This document shows positions 1-8,897 of a DNA stretch of 19,438 nt, piece after piece. Position numbers and translations under genes: made by a program. The DNA lies in contig QXCR01000309.1 in the NCBI GenBank assembly GCA_004380135.1, forward strand, positions 1 through 19,438, read 5' to 3'. The notes under the pieces were generated by a model that was not told the origin of the DNA, did no database searches, and was given only the letters and a program-made list of their open reading frames with translations. Each line of letters starts with the position of its first letter. Within the stretch, counting starts at the first letter, position 1. This DNA comes from Stemphylium vesicarium (lineage: Eukaryota > Ascomycota > Dothideomycetes > Pleosporales > Pleosporaceae).

Positions 1-91
1 CCCCCCTTTTTACCCTTATAAGAAGCGAACCGATCTAGTAACACTCGATAGAGGATCGCGCTTGTATATGCTGTGTTGCTCTATGTCTCTA
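1..91. other. Lightly mutated fragment, origin unknown
   Basis: This stretch keeps CG, TG and CA dinucleotides and looks different from the AT-rich DNA that follows position 290. It opens with a C6-T5 run and holds no reading frame worth naming. Its composition resembles the unmutated 3' part of a fungal LTR, but there is no second copy in the window to prove that. It directly abuts the 194-bp repeat that starts at 92. Confidence 0.3.
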
Positions 92-285
92 TGTGAAGGT
101 CCGTCCTTAGAGGGTCATAGGGTTAGTTCTTAGGAATAAGCTAGGCGCGTAGTAGACGAGATAAGTTAAGTACGATATAAAGATTAATAAATAACTTAGA
201 AATTTAAGAATTAAGTACTAATTTCATAATTTTAAATTTAAATATAGCAACTATAAGAGTGCGCTATCTAGTAGCTATATACTTA
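92..285. repeat. Dispersed direct repeat, copy 1 (about 194 bp; LTR-like)
   Basis: The segment starts TGTGAAGGTCCGTCC and runs to about ACTTA. It matches 18025-18218 in the same orientation with roughly 17 differences, mostly C/T and G/A transitions, i.e. about 91% identity by eye. Similarity begins sharply at TGTGAAGG and is lost after about 285. The TG start and the same-orientation second copy 18 kb away are compatible with a degenerate LTR or LTR part. The flanks of the two copies do not match, and no primer-binding site or polypurine tract confirms this. It could also be part of another dispersed repeat family. Confidence 0.7.
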
Positions 286-741
286 AGAAACATAACTTAA
301 TATCTTATATATTCTATAAAGTCTTATATATCTTATATATAATACTTTATAAAATATTATAAAATATATATAATTTATTCTATAATAGCTTTTTGCTAAA
401 ACTTTAAAATTATATAAGCTATAAGGTAATACTATTTATTGGTCTTTAAAAGTTAGCTATTTACTTAATCTATATAAAGTAACTTTTTTATTACTTCTAT
501 ATATAGATTACTATACTCTATCTTCTTAAGTTTATAATACTATTTCTTTCTTTTCTATTTTATACTTATATAAATTAACCTTATAATTTCTTATAGTACT
601 ATTTATTATTATACTTTAGATGATTATATAGATAGTATTAATTAAGTAGCTATAGTTACTTATTAATATTACGCAAAAAAGAATCTAGAGTGTTACAGAT
701 TATTATTAAAGAAGAAATATAGGAATTATTATTATAATAGT
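286..741. other. AT-rich DNA without recognisable feature
   Basis: Almost pure A/T with runs of TATATA and TTATAAAATATT. I translated parts of both strands and saw no family motif. It is probably heavily RIP-mutated repeat DNA between the 194-bp repeat and the decayed reading frame that starts near 742. A plus-strand frame around 675-715 (LRKKESRV-like) may be an upstream, frame-shifted part of that same relic. Confidence 0.4.
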
Positions 742-1311
742 ATAAAGTCGTATAAGCTAGTAGAGGTTTTCTTACTAGACTTTTCTTAGTTAGACTAGAA
801 GCTAGCTCGCTTAGAATAATAAGAGTCTAAAGCTAATATAGTAGAGGTAGTAGTATTAGATACTCTATTAGTAATACGTATAAAAAAGAATTATCTTTAT
901 AAATAAAAGAAAGTACTAAAGTATTATAAATAATAGTAGGTAGATAAGCTGTATAAATTTATAGAAGAGATAGAAATACTAGAAGTAGTAAATAATATTA
1001 ACTAGAAAATATATTATTTTAAAGATAGTATAATATCTAGTACTTCTATATTAGATTAGAGTATCTTTATATTAACTTTCTTAGATAGAGATTTTACTTA
1101 TAATAAATAGTTAAGTACTTTATATAATACTACGTAAGTAGCTAGTAGTAGTTTATAAAATTTATATTAAGTTCTTAAGTATTATTACTCTTAGGGTAGC
1201 TTAACTATTAAACTAGGTATTCTTTACTATTACTTTGCGTTTAGTGTGCGTATAATGGGCTACGCCCTAAAAGAGAGTGCGCTACGCCAAGTGGGCTGCG
1301 CTAAGACCTGA
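742..1311 (+). pseudogene. Decayed coding stretch, unidentified
   Basis: One plus-strand frame reads from about 742 to a TGA at 1309-1311. Nearly all of its internal stops are TAA or TAG, as expected from Gln codons hit by C-to-T change. The translated content is a Lys/Glu/Leu-rich part that could form a coiled coil (around KYYK***VDKLYKFIEEIE, where asterisks are stops). A Ser/Thr/Gln-rich, probably disordered part follows. The last 30 codons enter a GC-richer, barely mutated island (YALKESALRQVGCAKT) that ends at the TGA. I recognise no domain. It could be the gag of another retroelement or a decayed gene captured between elements. The sustained frame is the only evidence that it was coding, so confidence is limited. 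Confidence 0.35.
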
Positions 1312-1450
1312 GAGTCAAGAGACCTCAGATGACGACGATAAGTACCGACTACACCAAGACAACGCCTATGCTTTGTTGTCTTGCGCCAGCCTTTTGGCTA
1401 AATGGGCGTACTATGTAGTCGTACGCTAGGCTGTCGCCCGCCTATTATAG
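1215..1450. other. GC-richer island spared by RIP
   Basis: Here CA, TG and CG dinucleotides reappear and base composition is close to balanced, in contrast to both flanks. It holds short imperfect repeats of the type GGGCTACGCC / GTGCGCTACGCC / GGGCTGCGC and a hairpin at 1355-1383. It lies exactly where the minus-strand gypsy polyprotein loses recognisable chromodomain sequence (about 1455). It may therefore be a small separate insertion, or single-copy sequence that RIP never targeted. Confidence 0.55.
1355..1383. repeat. Perfect 9-bp inverted repeat (hairpin)
   Basis: CAAGACAAC at 1355-1363 is the exact reverse complement of GTTGTCTTG at 1375-1383, with an 11-nt loop. An imperfect outer pair extends it: AGTACCGACTACA (1341-1353) is close to the reverse complement of TGTAGTCGTAC starting near 1406. 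No U-tract follows, so this is not a bacterial-type terminator. It may be the core of a small inverted-repeat element. Confidence 0.6.
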
Positions 1451-1454
1451 TGCG

Positions 1455-2600
1455 AGAATTCTCTTAACTTTAAATTTATTATCTTCTTCTATTTTATAGT
1501 AGAAGGTTTCCTAGAATAGCGTTTTAGAGTCTACTAATTCTAATATATTAATATACAATTATAGGTATATCTTTATATTAAGTAAAAGGTTAAGTATATA
1601 AGTAACTAGTCCCTTCTAATTAAGAATTAAAAATAGTCTAATTTTAATAATATTAAGTCCCTTATTAGATTATATAGTATAAAGATTCTTTATACAAAGA
1701 TAAACTCTATCTTACCTTTTTAGCTAAAGTACTATATTTTATTTCTTATTAATATATAAAATACTCTAGCGTTATACCTTCTTAAGTTTATATTATAGTA
1801 GGTTATATACTAACTTTAGCTTATTAGCTATAGTAATAGCTACTTCTATTTTTAGTCCTAGTAATATATATCTAAAGAGATTTAGATGTCTCCTATAGTT
1901 TATATAAAATAGAGTATATTTTATAGATTCTAAAAGCTTATTATTATAGGCTATCTATAATATAAGTAATAGTAAAATCTAGTTATTTTACTAGTAATTA
2001 ATAAAGATCTATAGATAAGCTTTTATTATATAATTTATTTATTCTATTTATTTATTTAATTTTAGATAGTAAGCTGTTAATAGCTTTCTTTTAATACTAA
2101 TTATAGTAAGTAGTACTATCTAAAAGTATAAAATAAAGAGCTTATCTCTATTACTAATAATTAACGTTAGTATATTTTAATACTTTATAATATAATTATT
2201 AATAATATACGTAAGTTATACTATTATAAATTCTTTATAAAAGGTAATATACTTAACTTACTTTATAAATTATTAACTAATCTAAGAATTATATTATATA
2301 ATACTTTAGTAATAGGGCCTCTTAAGATTAGTAGGTCTGTAATAAAGTCTATAGAGATATCTAATTATAGTATATTAAATAAGTCTATTATATATATTTC
2401 TTTATAGGGTATATAGATACTATATTTATTCTTTTAATAGTATACGTATTTAGTAATAAAGAAGATAACTTTATCTTTTATAAATAGAAACCTATAATTT
2501 TACTTAATAAGTTCTATTATTAAAGTAATACTAAAGTAACTATATATAAGCTATTATAGTATTACTTAATAATTACTTCTTACAATCCTTCTAGTATCTT
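1455..2600 (-). pseudogene. GyA integrase with chromodomain-like C-terminus (broken)
   Basis: The minus-strand translation shows integrase-core landmarks: an IDFITDL segment (first catalytic Asp, codon at 2347-2349) and ISNRDKLF at about 2137-2158. In the latter the expected Asp reads Asn (codon 2150-2152), a TpG-to-TpA change. A stretch matching the YHPQTDGQTERVNQ region of gypsy integrases follows (about 2050-2000), here heavily altered, then AYNN and a NYRRHLNLF segment. The C-terminal part reads KIHPVFHVSLL-like and then KIEEDNKFKVKRILA, which resembles the start of a chromodomain (EYEVEKIL). It then stops at the island boundary. This integrase would insert the cDNA; the chromodomain in related chromoviruses reads histone marks. 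The copy is not functional. Confidence 0.75.
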
Positions 2601-3920
2601 ATTAGTAACTTATATAACTAAATTAAGCATTTTTACTAGTCCTAATAATCTATCTTTATAGTATATAAGTATTATAAATTTATTATTTATTTTTATTTCT
2701 TTATTATTATATCTATAGCTAAAGGTATTAGCCTTACTATTATCTTTTCTTAGCACAAATAAATCTTATTATTTATTAAGTACTTTAGTATTTATAAATA
2801 AAATTAAGTTCTTATAATCTAAGAAAAGTATAAGTTTTAAATGGCTTTTAGCGTATACTTTCTAATACTTCAAATAAATAATAATAGCTAGTAGCTCTTT
2901 ATTATAAATATTATAGTTTTTCTTTACTCCTAAGAGTTTATATAAATAATAGATAATAGAATACTTTAAGCCTTTACATATCTAGCTAGTATATTTTTTT
3001 AGTATAAAATCTAATAAGTTAGTTTTAAAGTATAGAGGCTACTCTAATTAGAATATATATAAGAATATTAGTATTATACTTATATTCTTAAGTATCTAGA
3101 AGGCGTCTTCTACTTTTTTATTTTATATAAAAAGCATATTCTTTCTTATTAATTTATCAATAGGATAGTAATCTTAAAAGAATTTTAATAAACTATTAAC
3201 TAAGATTTAGAAATCCTAGAAAATATTTTTTCTCTTTAATTATCTTTAATAGTAGTAATTTTTTAACTAATTTTTTTATACATATACTTTATTAGCTTCT
3301 ATAATATAATCTAGGAAAGTAACTTCTTTTTTTTAAAATTAATAATTTTCTAGCTTAAGTTATAAGTTATACTAGTGTTAGTAGTTTAGTATTATATAGA
3401 TATATTTAATATATTCTTTTTAACTTTTAGAATAGATAAAAATACTATCTAAATATAATAATAAAAATATTTAAATAAGCTTTAAATATATTAATAATAA
3501 ATTTTTTAAATTATTACTAAGGCGTCTATAAATTTAAAAAGTATAAAAGTATATTTATAGTATCTATATATCTTATTAAAAATATTGTTTTTTATTCTTT
3601 ACTTTTTTTTACTTTAATAAAATAGTATCTATCTAATAAATCTATTACTATAAAGATTCTTATTTAAGATAATTAATTTTAAAGTTCTATAATATTTCAT
3701 TGTAAATATTAACTCTTTATTATTATATTATTAAGCTTATAATAGTCAACGTATATACTTAATAATTCTTTCTTCTTTAGTATAAAGAGTATTAGAAATC
3801 TTACTAGTAAATTAGAAAGTCTAATATATTCTTTCTTTAAATTATTTTTTAGCTACTTTCTTAATATTTTAACTTCTATCTCTAAAACTTAACATGTTAG
3901 TCTAAAGACTAGAGTCTTTT
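2600..3920 (-). pseudogene. GyA reverse transcriptase and RNase H (broken)
   Basis: Minus-strand translation gives the RT entry motif around RLSNLLVRFLILFILKKK (about 3840-3785) and VDYYKLNN (about 3755-3725, family VDYRKLNN). An altered YLD box with FIYSK lies near 3460-3430, and KKEVTFLDYII (family FLGYII) near 3330-3300. The RNase H part shows YNIYNKELLAII and LDYKNLILF, matching the family NYxxxDKELLAI and DHKNL motifs. The order RT then RNase H followed by integrase is typical of Ty3/gypsy. Frames shift in places and Gln/Trp codons read as stops, so it cannot encode an enzyme. Confidence 0.8.
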
Positions 3921-4700
3921 TTTTTGAAAAAATTATCTTATAATTTAAAAATTAATTTTTTAATAAAATTTTATTATCTACTACTTTTATAGAAAAGTAT
4001 TTAAGCTCTTTACACTCTTTTAGAATATTAGAAGCTATAGATTTTTATAAAATATAATTTTATAATATAAGAGTATATAATTAGTATCTATTAAGTTAAA
4101 CTCTTATATTTTAAAGCTATTCTTATATAAAGTTTACTATTCTTAAATAGTATTATAAACTTTACTTTTATCTTCTATTAAAACTATTTAATATATAAGC
4201 TAATTTATAGTTATAGCTAATTTATAGTACTTAAATAGGAGTTTTTTTTATTTTTAATTAATCTATAGGTTATATTCTTAAAATTAGAGAAGTTCTAATA
4301 TAATATTTTAGATAGCTAGTCTTAAGACATCTAAGTCTATTCTTTTCTAGTATTTTTAGATACTAAGTATTATATTAGTAACTTTATATATAATTTTACT
4401 TTCTTCTAGTATTAATTATATAGTAGTAATTTATAGTAGATAGAACTAATATTTCTATAATAGTTAAAGTCTAGCTTCATCTATAATATACGTTAAAATG
4501 TAGTTTATTTCTAATTGTAAATCTATTAAAGTATATATCTATAGTTTATTAAGCTTTACTAGAAGCTTAATAAGTTCTAAAAGATTTACTATATTAATCT
4601 CTTTAGCTAAGCCTTCTTAGCTATTTCCTAATTTAAAAAAGACTTAATTCTAAATTTAAAAGATTCTTTTTTATTCTAGTACTTATTATATACGCTATTA
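3920..4700 (-). pseudogene. GyA protease/linker region (broken)
   Basis: This lies between the gag part and the RT on the minus strand, where Ty3/gypsy elements carry the aspartic protease. I could not find a convincing DSGA active site; RIP may have destroyed it, because GGT/GGC to AGT and GAT to AAT are expected. The stretch nearest the RT reads KLIFKL, resembling the DHxIKL segment commonly seen just upstream of gypsy RT domains. The assignment rests mainly on position. Confidence 0.5.
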
Positions 4701-6560
4701 AGATATATTTCTAGTTATGCTATTTAAATTTATTAATAGAGTTATTAATATATTATATCTTAAATATAGTATATATCTAGATAATATCTTATAAGTCTTT
4801 ATAATTAAGAAAGTAAGTATTCTTATATTTATTTTATAAGTGCTTTAAGTATATATATTTTTTATATAAATATTATTCTATTTTATACTTAGAGAATTTA
4901 TATACTCTTCTTAGAGACTCTATAGATTTCTTCTTTTCTAAGTAATAAATTTTATAAAAATTATATATATAATTAGTTTATAATAATTTAGAATAGTAGA
5001 AGTTATAAGAATTATACTAGTATTAAACTATAATATCTTAACTTATATAGGTAATCTTTTATCTACCTTAAAACTAGCTTTATAGCTACTACTTTTTTCT
5101 TTTTTTAGCCTATAACAACTTATTATTTTAAGAGTATTATATAAACTCTTAAACATCTCTTTTTAGTATCTTAATTATTTAGCTATTTAATTCTATAGTA
5201 TATAAAGTTATTTCTTAGATATCTTTATAGAAAGATATAACTATAAGTTTATTCTATACTTATAGTATCTATTTAATTTATTTAGAATATTTTAGTATTA
5301 ATAAGAACTTCTAAATTTTTAGAGAAATATTTTCTTTATCTTAAATAATCTTATAAGCTAGATTATAAAAGTATTACTATATAATTTATAAGATATTTAG
5401 GATTTCTATAGCCTAGTTTACTAATTTCTTATTAAAGTAGTAGAGTAGGCTATTAATCTATAGTAATATCAACTCTATTTCTAGTAAACTTATATAGGAT
5501 ATGCTTAATTAATATCTTTTTCTAAATATAGCTATCTTATTATATTTAATATATAGTAGCTTTACTACATCTTCTTATAGCGTATAATACTCTTTATTAG
5601 ATATAAATAAGTCGCCTAAATATATAGTTCTAGTAATAGTAAGATTCTTAATCTTTTTAAGAATATTTTCTTAATTATCTATTTAGTATTTAATTATAGA
5701 CTTTATAATAACTTTTAATAATTAATTAGTCAGTTTACTAGCCTTTCTAAATATATTAACTTATTATATAACTTTATTCTTACTATAATAGTTCTATACT
5801 ATATAGCCTACTTTACTATATATATAGTAAGTAATTAGCTTCTTACTCTTATTAAACTAAGACTTTAGCTAATCTAGTCTATTATTAATATTATTAAGGT
5901 ATATTAGCTTATAGCTATTTATAATATATATATTAGAGACTTAAAGTATATAACTTTACTAATATTCTTTATTAAGATATAAATATTAAAGCTAGTATTC
6001 TAAAAAGTTATTTATAAGCTCTTAGAAATAAGTTTCTTAATTAAAAAAATTTTCTCTATTATTGGTTTACATAACTTATAATTAATTTAAATAGCTTTAT
6101 TAATAGATCTATTAAGTATATTAAGATTAAATCTATTTTATACAAGTTCTTTAAATATAGTTAAATTAAGATTTAATTAGTATATTTATATTAAAATATT
6201 ATTATTCTTACTCACAATTATAAAGAATTATTAGAACTTAGTTATATAATTAGAAGTAGACTTAAGCTATTTTAGTCTCTAAATCTTTTATTTTATAATT
6301 ATTTAATTTTAAAGAATGAAAAGACTTCTTTTATTTAGCTTTAAAAATCTTCTAGTTATTAATAAGACTAATATTATCTTAGTTATTAATTTATTATCTA
6401 TATATTGATATAAAATAGAGTTAGTATATTTCTTAGTATTACTATAAAGAAAGACAGCAGTCTATAGAATTTTATCTTTATTACTTATCTTATTTCCTTT
6501 AATATAGAGGTAATTATTAACTTAGAGTAGCTAAGCTTTAAGCTTATTATAATTACTATA
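4700..6560 (-). pseudogene. GyA gag with CCHC zinc knuckle and acidic linker (broken)
   Basis: On the minus strand a nucleocapsid CCHC knuckle lies at about 5826-5781, reading YYIYSKVGYIVQNYY. Spacing matches C-x2-C-x4-H-x4-C with Cys and His now Tyr, as RIP does to TGT/TGC and CAT/CAC codons. Downstream is a segment around LTITRTIYLGDL and SNKEYYTL. From memory it resembles the conserved linker of a widespread fungal gypsy family (LTMTETAHLG / SDEEYYTP type); this is recall, not a search. The N-terminal capsid part toward 6560 is too mutated to follow. Gag would form the virus-like particle and bind RNA. The region ends abruptly at the pogo1 terminal repeat, so the gag start is missing. Confidence 0.65.
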
Positions 6561-6640
6561 ACGTACTTCATAAGCGAGTGGCCGGCACAAGCGAGTGGCC
6601 GGACTTTGCCAAGACCTCACCACATCTCTCCCAACACGCA
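6561..6640 (+). repeat. pogo1 terminal repeat with duplicated 17-bp-period motif
   Basis: AAGCGAGTGGCCGG occurs at 6572-6585 and again at 6589-6602, a period of 17 bp. It is followed by ACTTTGCCAAGACC, which is nearly shared with pogo2 (ACTTTTGCCAAGCCC). Paired subterminal motifs of this kind are candidate transposase-binding sites. The partner inverted copy is not in the window. Confidence 0.75.
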
Positions 6641-7267
6641 ATGTCTTAACGTAGCAACGTAATATAAGATTAGAAAGAGGCTTAGATATAGCTTACACTT
6701 TAGGCTCTTATTTAAGACGCGACACTTACTACGCCTTGCGCTATAAAAGCCTATAATATGCAAGAAAGGACGCTTAGACGATAACGCGCTAGAACGCTCT
6801 ATTAACGCGATTATACACCTAAATTAATAGCTCTTTAAGAATCTAAAGAGATAGTAATTATTAAGTATATTCTAAAACTATTAGAGTAAGAATACCTACC
6901 TTAACTTAATAATATTAAAGAGATAGCTAATTCTTTACTCTAGGTCTATAACTAGAATTTAGTTAGTGAAAATTAGATTATAAACTCTATTAAGCGCTAC
7001 CTAGAGCTTAAAGCTAAGATTAATTAAAAGTATAACTATAGTTAAGCTCTCTATAAGAATCTTAAGATTAAAGAAGGCTAGTTCCGCCTAATATAGAATA
7101 TAAAAGCTAAGTATAGTATTCTAGATAAAGATACATATAACTTTAATAAAATAGGCTTTATATAGGCGTAATATTGTTTAGATTAGTAATTATAGTAATA
7201 GAGTATTAAGAATAGCTAAAGATAGTATAGTAAGGTAATTAGAAGTAGATTATAGCTATTTAGAGTA
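6641..7267 (+). pseudogene. pogo1 transposase, N-terminal half (broken)
   Basis: ATG at 6641 is intact and opens a frame that reads without indel for about 174 codons to 7162. Its stops are nearly all Gln/Arg/Trp-type TAA/TAG. Residues ~1-65 contain a psq-type helix-turn-helix (AIKAYNMQERTLRR). A CENP-B/Tc5-type DNA-binding domain follows (around ESKEIVIIKYILKLLE to SIKRYLELKAKIN), then FRLI*NIKAKYSILDKD leading into the DDE core. The first catalytic motif, normally FNFDETGF, reads YNFNKIGF; the Asp codon (7145-7147, residue 169) is now AAT. Near 7163-7170 the frame shifts by one, and the alignable protein continues as RLVIIVIEY to 7267, where pogo2 interrupts it. The protein would have cut and pasted the element by its TIRs. 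Confidence 0.85.
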
Positions 7268-7269
7268 TA

Positions 7270-7330
7270 ACGTACCTCACGGGCTCGTGGATCACCCGGG
7301 CTCGTGGATCACTTTTGCCAAGCCCCCACC
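7270..7330 (-). repeat. pogo2 terminal repeat with duplicated 17-bp-period motif
   Basis: CGGGCTCGTGGATCAC is present at 7280-7295 and 7297-7312, again a 17-bp period, followed by TTTTGCCAAGCCCCCACC. The layout (ACGTAC start, two motifs, then TTTGCCAAG) equals that of pogo1, but the motif sequence itself differs. This fits two subfamilies with different binding specificity. The region is essentially free of RIP. Confidence 0.8.
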
Positions 7331-7397
7331 AAAACCACCCCATTCTGGCGCAAAATAGCCCACTTTAGCCCTATATAGTATAAAGTAAGATGCGATA

Positions 7398-8579
7398 TTA
7401 TTTAGAGTCTACTTCTACTACCTTCTAGCAGGTATACGCATTATACCTAGTCTCTTTGCACTATATACACCGTCGTTAAGATGGTTTACCTACTTTAGCG
7501 CGCACCCGCCTCTTTAGCTTCTTCCCATCACTACGCGCCCTAAAGTCCTTAAGAGCAGCTAAACGAGCCCTATCCTTAACTATTAAGGTCTCCTCTACTT
7601 AAATCTAGTTTCTTTTATACAATCTATATTACGTAGTAGCCTTATTTACTACTTAAAGCTCTATAATCTCCTTTTACGCTAATACTAGCTTATACGCAAT
7701 AATTACTACTCCCTTTAAGACCTTCTTAAAAGCCTCTACTATAGATATTAGTAAGCTATCTATATACCTCTAAATTCTTACCTTTATAAGTATTAATTAC
7801 AACTCTAATTTAAGGGTATTACTTAGAGTTTACGACTACTAAGGCTTATTACTAGAGAGTAGTAGTAATAGAGTATATAGCTAGATATTAAGCGCTATTA
7901 TAACCTATTTTAGGTTAAATAGAACTAATTTAGCGCCTTAAAACTCTTCTTAGATATTACTAAAAGTAATTACTATATTATAGGCGCGTATAAAGTATAG
8001 TAAGAACTTAAGCTTTATAATATAGATAATCTAGTTACGCATAAAATTCTTAGCTTAGTAGCTATATACTATCTTTAAAGGTAAGAAATACCCTATATTA
8101 AGAGGTTATAGGAGGTGTAATAAGTATAGAGGTATATAGATAGTAATAATCTTATTCTTCTTATAGTATTCCTAGAAAGTGAGTAAGTTATAGCTCTTAT
8201 AGCTATTAATTATAAGTAGTTAGTAGCTACTAACTACTCTCTTCTTTATATACTTATTAAAGTACTTTAACTACTATAGACTAAGCTTATTTATTATCTA
8301 GCTATTCTTAGATACTATAATAATCTAATTATAAGGTAGATCCCCCTCTTTATATTAGGTAGAGAGGTAATAGTAGCCCTTAAAGATAATAAAGAATAGA
8401 ATAGCCTACTTTATCGCGTTAATACCCTAGATAACTATTATCTACTCTCTATTACTTTACTATACTACCTTTAGCCGTCCTCGTCTCTTTAAAGCTATAA
8501 TAACTAAACTAGTAGATATCTAGCTAATTATAAAGCTAGCCTTATTAAAGTTAAATATATCTTTATCTAGAATACTATA
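7398..8579 (-). pseudogene. pogo2 transposase, DDE core and zinc-knuckle C-terminus (broken)
   Basis: One minus-strand frame of 394 codons runs from 8579 to a TAA at 7398-7400 with no net frameshift. Stops inside are of Gln/Trp type. The DDE_1-type core is clear: FNFNKASF (family FNFDETGF), RRGRLKVV, LLIINSYKSYN (family LLIDGHESHN), IPLYLLHLL*PLNIGYF (family PPHSSHLLQPLDVG). All three catalytic Asp are now Asn, with codons at 8544-8546, 8205-8207 and 8097-8099; 35 residues separate the second and third, as in DD35D Fot1-like enzymes. The C-terminus has a basic stretch and a CCHC knuckle (C-x2-C-x4-[H to Y]-x4-C near 7450-7410). It is truncated at the N-terminus by copia. Confidence 0.9.
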
Positions 8580-8590
8580 TGTTAGAATGT

Positions 8591-8634
8591 AAGCTTAGTT
8601 AAGCTTAAGTAAGCCTTAGTAAGCTTAAGTAAGC
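8591..8634 (+). repeat. 10-bp tandem repeat in copia LTR (4 units plus)
   Basis: Units AAGCTTAGTT, AAGCTTAAGT, AAGCCTTAGT, AAGCTTAAGT and a partial AAGC follow each other directly. The same array is at 13801-13844 in the 3' LTR. The position close to the LTR start corresponds to U3, so these could be repeated transcription-factor sites. Confidence 0.8.
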
Positions 8635-8864
8635 AATAGTACTCTTTTAGCTAGAATAGCACTACTATAGCTATTACGTTCTTATATACGTAATCTATAA
8701 CGTAGAAATTACGTATATCTAAGTTATCTATTAGTAAGATAGAATATTCTAGATAACCTAGTATTTATATATAATAACGAGTAGATAGTAATAATACCTT
8801 AGTGTCTAACTCCCCCCTTTATATTTAATAGATATACTTTTAACTCTAGTTCCTATTTTCTACT

Positions 8865-8897
8865 ATTACTAATACTATTACTAATAGTATTAGTAAT
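8865..8897. repeat. 33-bp near-perfect palindrome in copia 5' LTR
   Basis: ATTACTAATACTATTA (8865-8880), one C, then its exact reverse complement (8882-8897). The identical structure occurs at 14075-14107 in the 3' LTR. It sits about 23 bp from the LTR end, so it would lie near the R/U5 border of the transcript and could fold into a 16-bp stem. Confidence 0.85.

Larger units (their letters stand above)
1455..6560 (-). mobile_element. Ty3/gypsy retrotransposon GyA, RIP-degenerated, minus strand
   Basis: Read right to left, this region gives the Ty3/gypsy order gag (CCHC knuckle near 5800), protease/linker, reverse transcriptase (about 3900-3150), RNase H (about 3000-2650), integrase (about 2560-1600) and a chromodomain-like tail (about 1530-1455). 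It is riddled with TAA/TAG at Gln/Trp positions and has several frame changes. Neither LTR can be recognised. On the right it stops at the TIR of pogo1 (6561), which appears to have inserted at a TA in or near gag. On the left it fades into the GC-richer island at 1215-1450. The domain order distinguishes it from copia elements, where integrase precedes RT. Confidence 0.85.
6561..7269 (+). mobile_element. pogo/Fot-like DNA transposon, left part (pogo1)
   Basis: The element begins with ACGTACTTCATAAGCGAG directly after a TA (6559-6560), the target preferred by Tc1/mariner/pogo elements. A subterminal region with two copies of a 14-bp motif follows. The transposase gene starts 80 bp in and is cut at 7269 by a second TIR. 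No right end of pogo1 is found in the window. Its transposase N-terminal half and TIR design are closely related to, but distinct from, the neighbouring pogo2. The TIR and leader (6561-6660) are hardly mutated, whereas the coding part is RIP-mutated. Confidence 0.8.
7270..8579 (-). mobile_element. pogo/Fot-like DNA transposon, C-terminal part (pogo2)
   Basis: This is a second pogo-like element in opposite orientation to pogo1. Its end at 7270 (ACGTACCTCACGGG after TA at 7268-7269) marks insertion at a TA inside the pogo1 transposase gene. It carries a subterminal pair of 16-bp motifs and the transposase C-terminal two thirds. It is cut at 8579 by the 5' LTR of the copia element. The missing N-terminal part and other TIR should lie beyond copia, but the DNA there belongs to a gypsy element instead. 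Confidence 0.85.

Noticed and set aside
1355..1383. Rho-independent terminator
   Set aside because: No U-tract follows and the setting is eukaryotic.
300..3600. Many short ORFs in AT-rich parts of both strands
   Set aside because: They are shadows of the decayed elements or arise from composition; no start context, motif or sustained frame supports them.
6561..6602. CRISPR-like direct repeats at 6572-6602 and 7280-7312
   Set aside because: Only two adjacent copies each, 1-3 bp apart, at transposon ends and followed by transposase; no spacers.
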